A DNA stretch of 64,000 nt, from NCBI GenBank assembly GCA_913019905.1, contig CAJVZD010000001.1, positions 106,176-170,175 on the forward strand, read 5' to 3'. Both the position numbers and the translations under genes were made by a program. Position 1 is the stretch's first letter. The number at the start of each line of letters is the position of its first letter. Below are positions 55,576-64,000 of the stretch, piece after piece. Under the pieces are notes generated by a model. It was not told where the DNA came from and ran no database searches. It was given only the letters and a program-made list of their open reading frames with translations. This DNA is from an uncultured Cellvibrionales bacterium. GTDB lineage: Bacteria; Pseudomonadota; Gammaproteobacteria; Pseudomonadales; Dasaniaceae.

Positions 55576-57120
55576 TCAAAAAGTTTGAGTGGATTTAAAC
55601 TTCTCTACGGCCTCTTTAAATTTCGCTTCGTTTTCATCGTTCCAATCACCTGTCGCAGCAATGGACTTCATAAGTTCTGAATATTCGCTGTTGGCAAAAG
55701 ATAATAACGCTGCTTCGAAGTCACCTATTTTCTCGACGGGAATGTCGGCAAGATGACCTTGGTTAGCGCAGAAAAGCATCAAGCCCATCTCAGCCACATT
55801 TAAGGGAGCATACTGCTTTTGTTTCATCAGCTCGGTTACACGAACACCGTCATCTAACTGTGCTTTTGTCGCCTCATCAAGATCGGACGCAAACTGTGAG
55901 AAAGCTTTCATCTCGCTATATTGCGCCAAGGCAGTTTTTATACCACCAGACAGCTTTTTCATGATTTTTACTTGAGCAGAACTACCAACACGTGACACAG
56001 AAATACCGGTATCCATCGCTGGACGATCACCGGCGTTAAACATATCGGCTTCCAGGAATATCTGGCCGTCCGTAATAGAAATTACGTTCGTTGGTACGAA
56101 AGCTGACACATCACCAGCCTGAGTTTCGATGATAGGTAGTGCTGTCAATGAACCGGTCTTTCCTTTAACTTCGCCGTTCGTGAATTTCTCCACGTAATTG
56201 GCGTTAACTCGTGCAGAGCGCTCTAGCAAACGAGAGTGCAAATAGAATACATCGCCAGGATAGGCTTCACGACCTGGTGGACGGCGAAGCAACAAAGAGA
56301 TTTGACGATATGCCCACGCTTGCTTGGTTAAATCATCATAGATGATCAAAGCGTCTTCACCGCGATCGCGGAAGTATTCGCCCATGGTACATCCAGCAAA
56401 AGGTGCCAAAAATTGCATGGCTGCCGGATCAGATGCTGTTGCAGCAACAACGATGGTATGATCCATCGCGCCGTGCTCTTCGAGCTTTCGCACAACAGCT
56501 GCTACCGATGAAGCTTTTTGTCCGACCGCAACATAAACACATTTGATGCCTGAGTTTTTCTGATTAATAATGGCATCAATTGCAATTGCGGTTTTTCCGA
56601 TCTGGCGGTCTCCGATGATTAATTCGCGCTGACCTCGACCAATAGGAACCATCGCATCAACAGATTTCAAACCGATTTGAACCGGCTGATCAACTGACTG
56701 ACGCTCGATTACACCAGGTGCCACTTTTTCCAGAAAATCGGTTTGGGTCGTGTTAATAGGACCTTTACCGTCAATCGGGTTCCCGAGTGCGTCGACAACA
56801 CGACCTTGTAATTCAGGACCCACGGGAACTTCAACAACACGGCCAGTACATTTACATGTTTGACCTTCCGCCAAGCTCTGATAGTCACCTAAAATAATCG
56901 CGCCAACAGAATCGCGCTCGAGGTTCAACGCCATTCCATAAATGCCGCCTTCAAACTCGATCATCTCACCGTACATCACATCGGTAAGTCCGTGGATACG
57001 AATGATACCGTCGGTGACCGACACAATTGTACCTTCGTTTTGAGCTTCAGAAGACACGTCAAGTTGATCGATGCGGCTTTTGATTATTTCGCTAATCTCA
57101 GATGGATTCAGCTGTTGCAT
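55576..57120 (-). CDS. atpA: ATP synthase F1 subunit alpha
   Basis: A 514-residue non-catalytic subunit. [17 protein letters not shown] is the normal start. Walker A is GDRQIGKT, and [47 protein letters not shown] is the Walker B and arginine-finger region. Length is normal. It binds nucleotide and supplies the arginine finger to beta. Confidence 0.98.
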   Translation of the reverse strand: MQQLNPSEISEIIKSRIDQLDVSSEAQNEGTIVSVTDGIIRIHGLTDVMYGEMIEFEGGIYGMALNLERDSVGAIILGDYQSLAEGQTCKCTGRVVEVPVGPELQGRVVDALGNPIDGKGPINTTQTDFLEKVAPGVIERQSVDQPVQIGLKSVDAMVPIGRGQRELIIGDRQIGKTAIAIDAIINQKNSGIKCVYVAVGQKASSVAAVVRKLEEHGAMDHTIVVAATASDPAAMQFLAPFAGCTMGEYFRDRGEDALIIYDDLTKQAWAYRQISLLLRRPPGREAYPGDVFYLHSRLLERSARVNANYVEKFTNGEVKGKTGSLTALPIIETQAGDVSAFVPTNVISITDGQIFLEADMFNAGDRPAMDTGISVSRVGSSAQVKIMKKLSGGIKTALAQYSEMKAFSQFASDLDEATKAQLDDGVRVTELMKQKQYAPLNVAEMGLMLFCANQGHLADIPVEKIGDFEAALLSFANSEYSELMKSIAATGDWNDENEAKFKEAVEKFKSTQTF

Positions 57121-57233
57121 TGTCGTTTCCTCAATCCTGTTATAGGTGCAGGAGTGCCTGAACTATAAATTTGTCGTTAACAATTTTTAGAAATCTTAGC
57201 TATTACATAACGCCGAGATACAGTGTAAAAAAA

Positions 57234-57770
57234 TTAGGCGTTCATATTTTCTGCAAGTTTTGCCAGACGTCCACGAATACTTCCATCAATAACGATATCG
57301 GCAGCGCGAATAATAACTCCGCCAATAAGTTCTTTGTCGATAGCTGTATGCAAATTTACTTCGCGTTCGAGCTTGCGACTCAAAGCTGTGTTTAGTTTTT
57401 CCTGAATGGCGTCATCCAGTTCAAAAACAGACGCAACTTCAACATCGACGCTTTTTTCCCGATTGGACTTAAACTGTTCAAATAGCTTCACTATCTCTGG
57501 TAGTAAGGGTATTCGTTTGTTCTCGGCCAGTACTTTAATAAAATTTTGGGTACTGGCGCTTGTCTCTTCGCCACAAACATCATTAAATTTTGTAGCTTGT
57601 TCAGTGCTAGTCAAAGAAGGTGAGTTTAATATGTTCTTCACCTTTTCGGCTTGAGAAACAGCAGCGGCTAAGGATAGTTGATTTGACCAACCATCTAAAT
57701 CGCCGGTATTCACTGCAACCTCAAAAACGGCCTTAGCGTAGGGTCTTGCAAGAGTACTTAATTCAGCCAT
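57234..57770 (-). CDS. atpH: ATP synthase F1 subunit delta
   Basis: A 178-residue stator subunit that links the b-subunit stalk to the top of F1. LARPYAKAVFEVAVNTGDLDGWSNQL is the family start, and KVLAENKRIPLLPEIVKLFEQ and the closing IIRAADIVIDGSIRGRLAKLAENM complete the pattern. It lies between atpF and atpA as expected. Confidence 0.96.
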   Translation of the reverse strand: MAELSTLARPYAKAVFEVAVNTGDLDGWSNQLSLAAAVSQAEKVKNILNSPSLTSTEQATKFNDVCGEETSASTQNFIKVLAENKRIPLLPEIVKLFEQFKSNREKSVDVEVASVFELDDAIQEKLNTALSRKLEREVNLHTAIDKELIGGVIIRAADIVIDGSIRGRLAKLAENMNA

Positions 57771-57781
57771 ACTTTCCTCGC

Positions 57782-58252
57782 TTAAAGACTCGCAGCCAGT
57801 TTTTCAACCAGAGCTTTGTGAGCATTTTCATCGATAGAGGCTTCTAGCACTTTTTCAGCCCCAGCTATTGCTAAAGAACCAACCTGGCCACGCAACTGCT
57901 CTTTGGCGCGATTAACTTCTTGCTCTATTTCAGCTTGTGCAGCTGTTTTAAGTCGATTACCTTCTTCACGAGCCTGATCTTTTGCTTCTTCCACAATCTG
58001 AGAACCACGTTTATTAGCGGCTTCAATAATTACGGAAGCTTCTTCTTTTGCTTCGTGCAATCGTTTGGTAGCGCGTTCCTGCGCTAACTCAAGATCTCTT
58101 CCAGCACGATCTGCCGCTTCAAGGCCGTCAGCAATTTTAACTGCACGTTCTTGCATAGCGGCTACTATCGGTGGCCAGATATACTTCATGCAGAAGATCA
58201 CAAACAGAGCAAAAGTAATCATTTGCCCAATTAGCGTTAAATTAATATTCAC
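57782..58252 (-). CDS. atpF: ATP synthase Fo subunit b
   Basis: A 156-residue stator-stalk subunit with one N-terminal membrane helix (about 5-25) and a long charged coiled coil. It begins with GTG, preceded by GAGGAG six bases upstream. [29 protein letters not shown] is the conserved membrane segment. The dimer connects subunit a to delta and F1. Confidence 0.96.
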   Translation of the reverse strand: MNINLTLIGQMITFALFVIFCMKYIWPPIVAAMQERAVKIADGLEAADRAGRDLELAQERATKRLHEAKEEASVIIEAANKRGSQIVEEAKDQAREEGNRLKTAAQAEIEQEVNRAKEQLRGQVGSLAIAGAEKVLEASIDENAHKALVEKLAASL

Positions 58253-58366
58253 GCTATGCTCCTCACAAAATGCTTATTTGGAGATTATTAAAAAACATAA
58301 TCCGTTCGTTCAAACTATTGGTGCAATACCGATATTTACGCGAGTAAATGTCGGTGGTGGTACTGA

Positions 58367-58612
<246 letters not shown>

Positions 58613-58650
58613 CTAATTAAAAAATTAAACAAATAGTAGTTAAAATAATA

Positions 58651-59553
<903 letters not shown>

Positions 59554-59578
59554 TTATTCAACACAAAGAGCAAACTTG

Positions 59579-59977
59579 CTAAATCTTGCTCATTCGAAGC
59601 ACTAAAACCAGGTTTAGCGCTGTCATAAAAATAAATGACGTAAAAAGCATTGCGGTCGACAGCGGTTTTATCAGCACAAATACGCAGGCAAACAAAACGG
59701 CTGTCAGTACAAACTTTCCAACTTCACCGACGTAAAGCGAGCTGGTTACATCGTTGGCCGCACTAGCTCCAGTAAAACGGAATGCCAGTCGGGCAAAATA
59801 TATATTTGGGCCTATTGAAATGATTCCGCCAAGTAAAGACGAATAGGCTATAACACGGTCAGCGAACAATAAAACCGTCGATATGCATACGAGCACAACG
59901 CACTGACTTGCATAAATACGAAGAAATGGAGGTTTTTGGATCTTAGCGCCGTGCATAGTCTTTATACCTAACTGCAC
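59579..59977 (-). CDS. atpI: ATP synthase assembly protein AtpI
   Basis: A 132-residue membrane protein with four helices that helps assemble the c-ring and may aid Mg2+ uptake. SSLLGGIISIGPNIYFARLAFRFTGASAA and the closing FTSFIFMTALNLVLVLRM match the family. It probably starts at the GTG at 59977, preceded by AAGAGGA; an ATG at 59956 would shorten it by seven residues. It is the first gene of the operon. Confidence 0.88.
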   Translation of the reverse strand: MQLGIKTMHGAKIQKPPFLRIYASQCVVLVCISTVLLFADRVIAYSSLLGGIISIGPNIYFARLAFRFTGASAANDVTSSLYVGEVGKFVLTAVLFACVFVLIKPLSTAMLFTSFIFMTALNLVLVLRMSKI

Positions 59978-60121
59978 TGCATCCTCTTAGGCATTCGTCA
60001 AAACACCAAAATGTCTTGTAAAAAAGCCGTTCAATCGTCTAATAAACGCGGGCGCATTATAGGGATAATGCGCGAGGTATTCAACCATATTATCGATGAT
60101 CGCCGATTAAAGGTTGGTAGT

Positions 60122-60150
60122 CTTATCGAACCGATTCGACTCGGATTCAA
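60122..60150 (-). promoter_or_regulatory. Candidate promoter for the atp operon
   Basis: On the minus strand TTGAAT (60145-60150) and GATAAG (60122-60127) are spaced by 17 bases, giving a 140-base leader before atpI. The match to consensus is moderate and was judged by eye. Confidence 0.35.
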
Positions 60151-60261
60151 ACTCGACCCCTTTGATTTTACACAAAATACATCATCCGGGAATGTTTTAA
60201 AGAAACGACTACCATATGTTGTGCTTTAAGGAAAACTTGAGGCTATTTCTGGCCACGCCGT

Positions 60262-61173
60262 TTATTTGATATGGTTTAGAATACCGTCCAGTTCGTCGAG
60301 GTTATTATATTTTAAAACCAGCTTACCTTTTCCCTTAGCGCTGTGTTGTACCATCACAGGAACGCCAATTTTTTCGGAAAGCTGGTCTTGTAGATGTTTG
60401 ATGTCAGGGTCTATCTTTTGATCAGATTTCGTTTTACCCGTGGTGATTGAACTCAACAAGGAGCGAATCAAGGCTTCAGTCTGGCGAACTGACATGCCTT
60501 TGCTCACCACGGTATTTGCAGCTTGCGATTGGTGTTCAAGAGGAAGACCCAAGAGGGCTTTTGCGTGTCCCATTTCCAGATCACCATATTCAAGCATGCG
60601 CTGCACATCTTCACGCAAAGACGTTAAGCGCAGTAGATTCGTTACAGTAGTTCGCGATTTACCAACGGCTTCAGCGACTTGTTGGTGAGTCAGTTCAAAT
60701 TCCTGTTGCAGCCGCGCTAGTGCCATTGCTTCCTCGATAGGATTCAGGTCTTCGCGCTGAATATTTTCGATCAAAGACATAGCAATGGCCGCTTCGTCCG
60801 GTACGTGACGAACCAATACGGGAATCGAATCCAATCCCGCTAATTGAGTGGCGCGCCATCTTCTTTCGCCCGCGATAATCTCATACTTATCGGCACTGAT
60901 GGGACGAACAACGATTGGCTGCATGACGCCCTGGACTTTAATACTTTCCGCCAGTTCTTCCAGTGCTTCCGGTTGCATATCCCGTCGCGGTTGATATTTG
61001 CCGCGCTGTATCATTTCTACCGGTAATTTTCGAAGATCACCATCTTTTCCAACGCCGACCGCTTCATCTTCTACCGTTGATTCTGGCAAAGTGTTCGGGT
61101 GTTTTGTTGCGGGCGATGGTCCGCCTAATAAAGCGTCTAACCCACGACCTAAGCCACGTTTTTTTGTTGCCAT
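60262..61173 (-). CDS. parB: Chromosome partitioning protein ParB
   Basis: A 303-residue CTP-dependent DNA clamp that loads at parS and spreads. It starts KKRGLGRGLDALLGG, has the GERRWRATQLAGL CTP/arginine motif at about 103-115, IENIQREDLNPIEEA, and the helix-turn-helix LTHQQVAEAVGKSRTTVTNLLRL. The C-terminal dimerisation domain ends in LDELDGILNHIK. It follows parA by 130 bases, so it may have its own promoter. No parS palindrome was found in the window by eye. Confidence 0.97.
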   Translation of the reverse strand: MATKKRGLGRGLDALLGGPSPATKHPNTLPESTVEDEAVGVGKDGDLRKLPVEMIQRGKYQPRRDMQPEALEELAESIKVQGVMQPIVVRPISADKYEIIAGERRWRATQLAGLDSIPVLVRHVPDEAAIAMSLIENIQREDLNPIEEAMALARLQQEFELTHQQVAEAVGKSRTTVTNLLRLTSLREDVQRMLEYGDLEMGHAKALLGLPLEHQSQAANTVVSKGMSVRQTEALIRSLLSSITTGKTKSDQKIDPDIKHLQDQLSEKIGVPVMVQHSAKGKGKLVLKYNNLDELDGILNHIK

Positions 61174-61303
61174 CGAAACAATAACCGTTTTAGTTTAATC
61201 GATATCAGAAAATTTCCTGACTTTGTTAAAGGAAGCAAAATAGAAATCTTACTAGCTGCTATTTTTATTGATCTTCTTCACTTTTTTCAAACCAGCCATT
61301 ATA

Positions 61304-62098
61304 TCAATTAACAGCCAGTTCTTCTGTAATTTCCCGGTCGCTTTTGCGGAGCATTTCGCCAGCAAGCGCCAAATAGGCTTTCGCCCCCTTGGATTGACGA
61401 TCATAGTACAGGGCTGGCATTCCATAACTGGGAGCTTCCGCCAGTCTTATATTACGTGGAATTACCGTGCGGTAGACTTTGTCGGGGAAATGCTCATGCA
61501 ATTGGGCCGACACGTCATTAGTAAGGCTATTACGCGGATCATACATTGTGCGCAACAGCCCTTCAATTTCCAAATTAGGATTCAGTACTTGCTGAATTTG
61601 AGTAATGGTGTCTAACAACGCTGATAAACCTTCAAGCGCGTAATACTCACACTGCATAGGAATAATCACGCCATGAGAGGCTGCTAATGCATTGACGGTG
61701 AGCATATTCAATGACGGTGGACAATCTATAATGATGTAGTCATAGTTATCCTGCTCTGTCGCCAAAGCCTCTCGAAGTCGATATTCCTTTCCCTCGATCG
61801 CCAGCAGTTCTACCTCTGCCGCTGTCACATCCGAATTGGACGGAACAATATCATACCCCGATGTTTCGGCCTTAATCCTGACATCAGTTATTGGCGCGGA
61901 GTGAACTAGCACATCATAAAGACTCAGCTCTACATCATGTTTATCGACGCCACTGCCCATTGTAGCGTTGCCCTGTGGATCTAAATCAATCAACAGAACC
62001 TTTTTCTTGGTTGCCGCCAAAGATGCTGCGAGATTCACGCAGGTTGTCGTTTTACCCACACCACCTTTTTGATTAGTTACTGAAAAAATTTTTCCCAA
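61304..62098 (-). CDS. parA: Chromosome partitioning ATPase ParA (Soj)
   Basis: A 264-residue deviant Walker ATPase that moves ParB-parS complexes. The deviant Walker A motif NQKGGVGKTTTCVNLAASLA is at residues about 8-27, Walker A' LLIDLDPQGNAT follows, and Walker B IIDCPPSLNMLTVNAL is present. Its length matches chromosomal ParA. It lies downstream of rsmG with a 49-base gap, as in pseudomonads. Confidence 0.97.
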   Translation of the reverse strand: MGKIFSVTNQKGGVGKTTTCVNLAASLAATKKKVLLIDLDPQGNATMGSGVDKHDVELSLYDVLVHSAPITDVRIKAETSGYDIVPSNSDVTAAEVELLAIEGKEYRLREALATEQDNYDYIIIDCPPSLNMLTVNALAASHGVIIPMQCEYYALEGLSALLDTITQIQQVLNPNLEIEGLLRTMYDPRNSLTNDVSAQLHEHFPDKVYRTVIPRNIRLAEAPSYGMPALYYDRQSKGAKAYLALAGEMLRKSDREITEELAVN

Positions 62099-62147
62099 CG
62101 ATATATACCTTTACTGATAAATTTTTACTGGTTCCATTTGATTGGTA

Positions 62148-62783
62148 CTAATTCTTACCGATAACAACTAAATGACGTTCTGCATTTTCACCCGGGACTG
62201 TTAGGGGACAAATTTCTTTCACCGTATATCCAGGCTCCATTTGCTTCAATTGGTCAATTTCACTGTCCGGATAAACGCCTTTCATCGCGTAAAAATGTCC
62301 AGTTTCTTTCAGCAGATGATTACTGCCTTTCACCATATCATGAAGTGTCGAAAAAGCTCTGGAAAGAATACCATCGTATACCGGACCCACTGAATGATGT
62401 TCTACTCTACATTGAAAAATTGCAATGTTATCTAAATTTAGCTCTGTTTTTACCTGGAAAAGAAATCGAGTCTTTTTCCCGTTACTATCTAACAAATCAA
62501 ATTGCCGCTCCGGATACAATATAGCCAGAATTACGCCGGGTAATCCTGCGCCCGTTCCGACGTCTAGAAAATATTGGCCATCAATACGCGACGCAATACT
62601 TAGGCTATCCAAAATATGTTTGGAGACCATTTCTTCAGGGTTACGGATTGCCGTTAAGTTGTATGCCTTATTCCACTTAATGAGTAGTTGAAGATAATCC
62701 AACATTAAGTCAACTTTAACATCCATGTTTTTCGGTAAGTTGTTAAACTGGTCTATTCCAGATAACAGTGTTTTTCTAAACAT
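62148..62783 (-). CDS. rsmG: 16S rRNA (guanine527-N7)-methyltransferase
   Basis: A 211-residue SAM-dependent enzyme that methylates G527 of 16S rRNA. The SAM-binding motif is FLDVGTGAGLPGVILAI, followed by DLLDSNGKKTRFL and a SRAFSTLHDMV active-site segment. It lies 25 bases after the mnmG stop, matching the near-universal mnmG-rsmG pair. Confidence 0.97.
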   Translation of the reverse strand: MFRKTLLSGIDQFNNLPKNMDVKVDLMLDYLQLLIKWNKAYNLTAIRNPEEMVSKHILDSLSIASRIDGQYFLDVGTGAGLPGVILAILYPERQFDLLDSNGKKTRFLFQVKTELNLDNIAIFQCRVEHHSVGPVYDGILSRAFSTLHDMVKGSNHLLKETGHFYAMKGVYPDSEIDQLKQMEPGYTVKEICPLTVPGENAERHLVVIGKN

Positions 62784-62808
62784 GATTCAATAATTCTCTA
62801 CCGGAACA

Positions 62809-64000
62809 TCAAGCGGTCTTAATACTTTCATCAGTTTCTTTTTTTCTCTCCAACATGCCGCGCTTTTTAAGAAAAATGAGTAGCAAAGAAACTGCAGCAG
62901 GCGTGATTCCGGATATTCGGGAGGCTCTCGCTAATGTTTCTGGGCGGGCGTCCGTCAATTTTTGCTTTGCTTCGTTTGACAATCCTTCCACCGAACCATA
63001 ATCGAAGTCAATGGGCAGCAGGGTGTTTTCGTAACGACGTAAACGTTCGATTTCGACAGATTGCCGATCGATATACCCAGAGTATTTGATTTGAGTTTCT
63101 ACTTGGCTTGCGACTTGTGGATCAATCACAGCCTCGCCACCTTTTAGCTTAGCCACATCGGCGTAGGAAAGGTCGGGACGTTTGACAAAATCAAGTAAAC
63201 TGTACTCCCTTGTAATTGGCTTATCGATCAGCCGATTTACCTTTTCTGCTTCTTCAGTGCCCGGTTGAATCCAGGTTGAAGATAATCTATGCGTTTCCTC
63301 GTCAATACTTTTTCGCTTTTTATTAAAAGCATTCCAGAAATAGTCGTCAACTAAACCGAGCTCCCGGCCTTTTTCCGTTAAACGTAAATCGGCGTTGTCT
63401 TCGCGAAGCAATAATCGATATTCAGCTCTCGACGTGAACATCCTGTAGGGTTCAATCGTTCCGCTTGAAATTAGATCGTCTACCATAACACCGATGTAAG
63501 CTTCGTCTCGCCGGGGACACCAGGCTTCTTTCCCCTGAGCTTTCAACGCTGCGTTCAATCCAGCCAGTAAGCCTTGAGCAGCGGCTTCTTCATAACCGGT
63601 CGTGCCATTAATCTGGCCCGCAAAAAATAGACCTTCGATGAATTTCGTTTCCAATGAATACTTTAGATCGCGAGGATCAAAAAAATCGTATTCGATGGCG
63701 TAACCAGGTCGAGAAATATGTGCGTTCTCAAACCCCTGGATGGAACGAACCAATTCCATCTGAACATCAAAAGGGAGACTCGTTGAAATACCGTTGGGGT
63801 ATAGTTCGTTTGTTGTTAGGCCCTCCGGTTCAATAAATATTTGGTGGGAGTTCTTGTTGGAAAATCGATGTATTTTATCTTCAATCGAGGGACAATAACG
63901 TGGGCCAACTCCCTCAATCACGCCGGTATACATCGGCGACCGATCTAACCCCTGTCGAATAATGTCATGGGTTTTTTCGTTTGTATGGGTAATCCAGCAG
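62809..64000 (-). CDS. mnmG: tRNA U34 carboxymethylaminomethyl-modifying enzyme MnmG (GidA), 5' part beyond the window
   Basis: The frame is open to the right edge. Upstream of an internal ATG at 63933 it continues with [21 protein letters not shown], the expected MnmG sequence, so the real start lies outside the window. The visible part covers the central FAD domain ([29 protein letters not shown]) and the C-terminal helical tRNA-binding region ([22 protein letters not shown]). With MnmE it forms cmnm5U at tRNA wobble positions. It is the marker for the oriC-proximal region. Confidence 0.96.
   Translation of the reverse strand, partial: CWITHTNEKTHDIIRQGLDRSPMYTGVIEGVGPRYCPSIEDKIHRFSNKNSHQIFIEPEGLTTNELYPNGISTSLPFDVQMELVRSIQGFENAHISRPGYAIEYDFFDPRDLKYSLETKFIEGLFFAGQINGTTGYEEAAAQGLLAGLNAALKAQGKEAWCPRRDEAYIGVMVDDLISSGTIEPYRMFTSRAEYRLLLREDNADLRLTEKGRELGLVDDYFWNAFNKKRKSIDEETHRLSSTWIQPGTEEAEKVNRLIDKPITREYSLLDFVKRPDLSYADVAKLKGGEAVIDPQVASQVETQIKYSGYIDRQSVEIERLRRYENTLLPIDFDYGSVEGLSNEAKQKLTDARPETLARASRISGITPAAVSLLLIFLKKRGMLERKKETDESIKTA

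Noticed and set aside
60000-62800. parS-like palindromes near parAB
   Set aside because: No sequence close to TGTTTCACGTGAAACA was found by eye; a motif scan would settle it.
60000-64000. oriC or DnaA-box cluster
   Set aside because: No cluster of TTATCCACA boxes or AT-rich unwinding region was seen; oriC probably lies to the right of mnmG.

Overview
The window is a continuous stretch of a gammaproteobacterial chromosome. The minus strand from about 49 kb to the right edge carries glmS, glmU, the complete F1Fo ATP synthase operon (atpIBEFHAGDC in transcription order), parB, parA, rsmG and the start of mnmG. This is the block that lies beside oriC in Pseudomonadales/Cellvibrionales-type genomes. 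The ubiA-phoU-pstBACS-phoRB block, the finR/fpr pair, a phasin, UvrD and an ExeA/GspB pair point to the same broad group. Base composition looks moderate, and no rRNA, tRNA, insertion sequence, prophage or CRISPR array was seen. I cannot name a species.

Layout from left to right. 0-4 kb: the 3' end of rsmE, a diguanylate cyclase, an eroded cation/proton antiporter remnant, a Prx5-type peroxiredoxin and a YbjN-like protein. 4-9 kb: a minus-strand group of FAD oxidoreductase, luciferase-like oxidoreductase and acyl-CoA synthetase, probably catabolic. 9-12 kb: an ECF sigma/anti-sigma/DUF4252 operon and a FemAB-like N-acyltransferase. 12.5-24.6 kb: a DUF808 membrane protein, ubiA, and a full phosphate-starvation region (phoU, pstB, pstA, pstC, pstS, an outer-membrane porin, phoR, phoB), followed by a methyltransferase and a response regulator. 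24.6-33 kb: yaaA, two small unknown proteins, TRAP transporter genes, a thioesterase and uvrD. 33-46 kb: accessory genes including a MAPEG protein, an MFS exporter, a second diguanylate cyclase, a PhyH dioxygenase, an ExeA/GspB pair, a GYF-AIM24 fusion, a SulP transporter and a phasin. 46-49 kb: finR/fpr, a GST, a SUKH protein and an arsenate-reductase-like phosphatase. 49-64 kb: the conserved oriC-proximal block.

How the genes work together. PhoR and PhoB probably sense low phosphate and drive pstSCAB-phoU, the porin and themselves. I see 7+4+7 direct repeats of a shared, T-rich half-site upstream of pstS, the porin and phoB, and propose them as a diverged local Pho box. The ECF operon has an ECF-type promoter immediately before the sigma start codon, consistent with autoregulation. 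finR and fpr diverge across a gap holding an inverted repeat that overlaps a good -35 element. The MFS exporter is preceded by a promoter, a 32-codon leader ORF ending in an R-x-R motif, and a T-tailed hairpin. This arrangement looks like transcription attenuation and is the most interesting untested signal in the window.

No clear new multi-gene system was found. The points most worth checking are the MFS leader, the Pho-box variant, the repeat/palindrome cluster near 32.8 kb, and the orphan ExeA/GspB pair.
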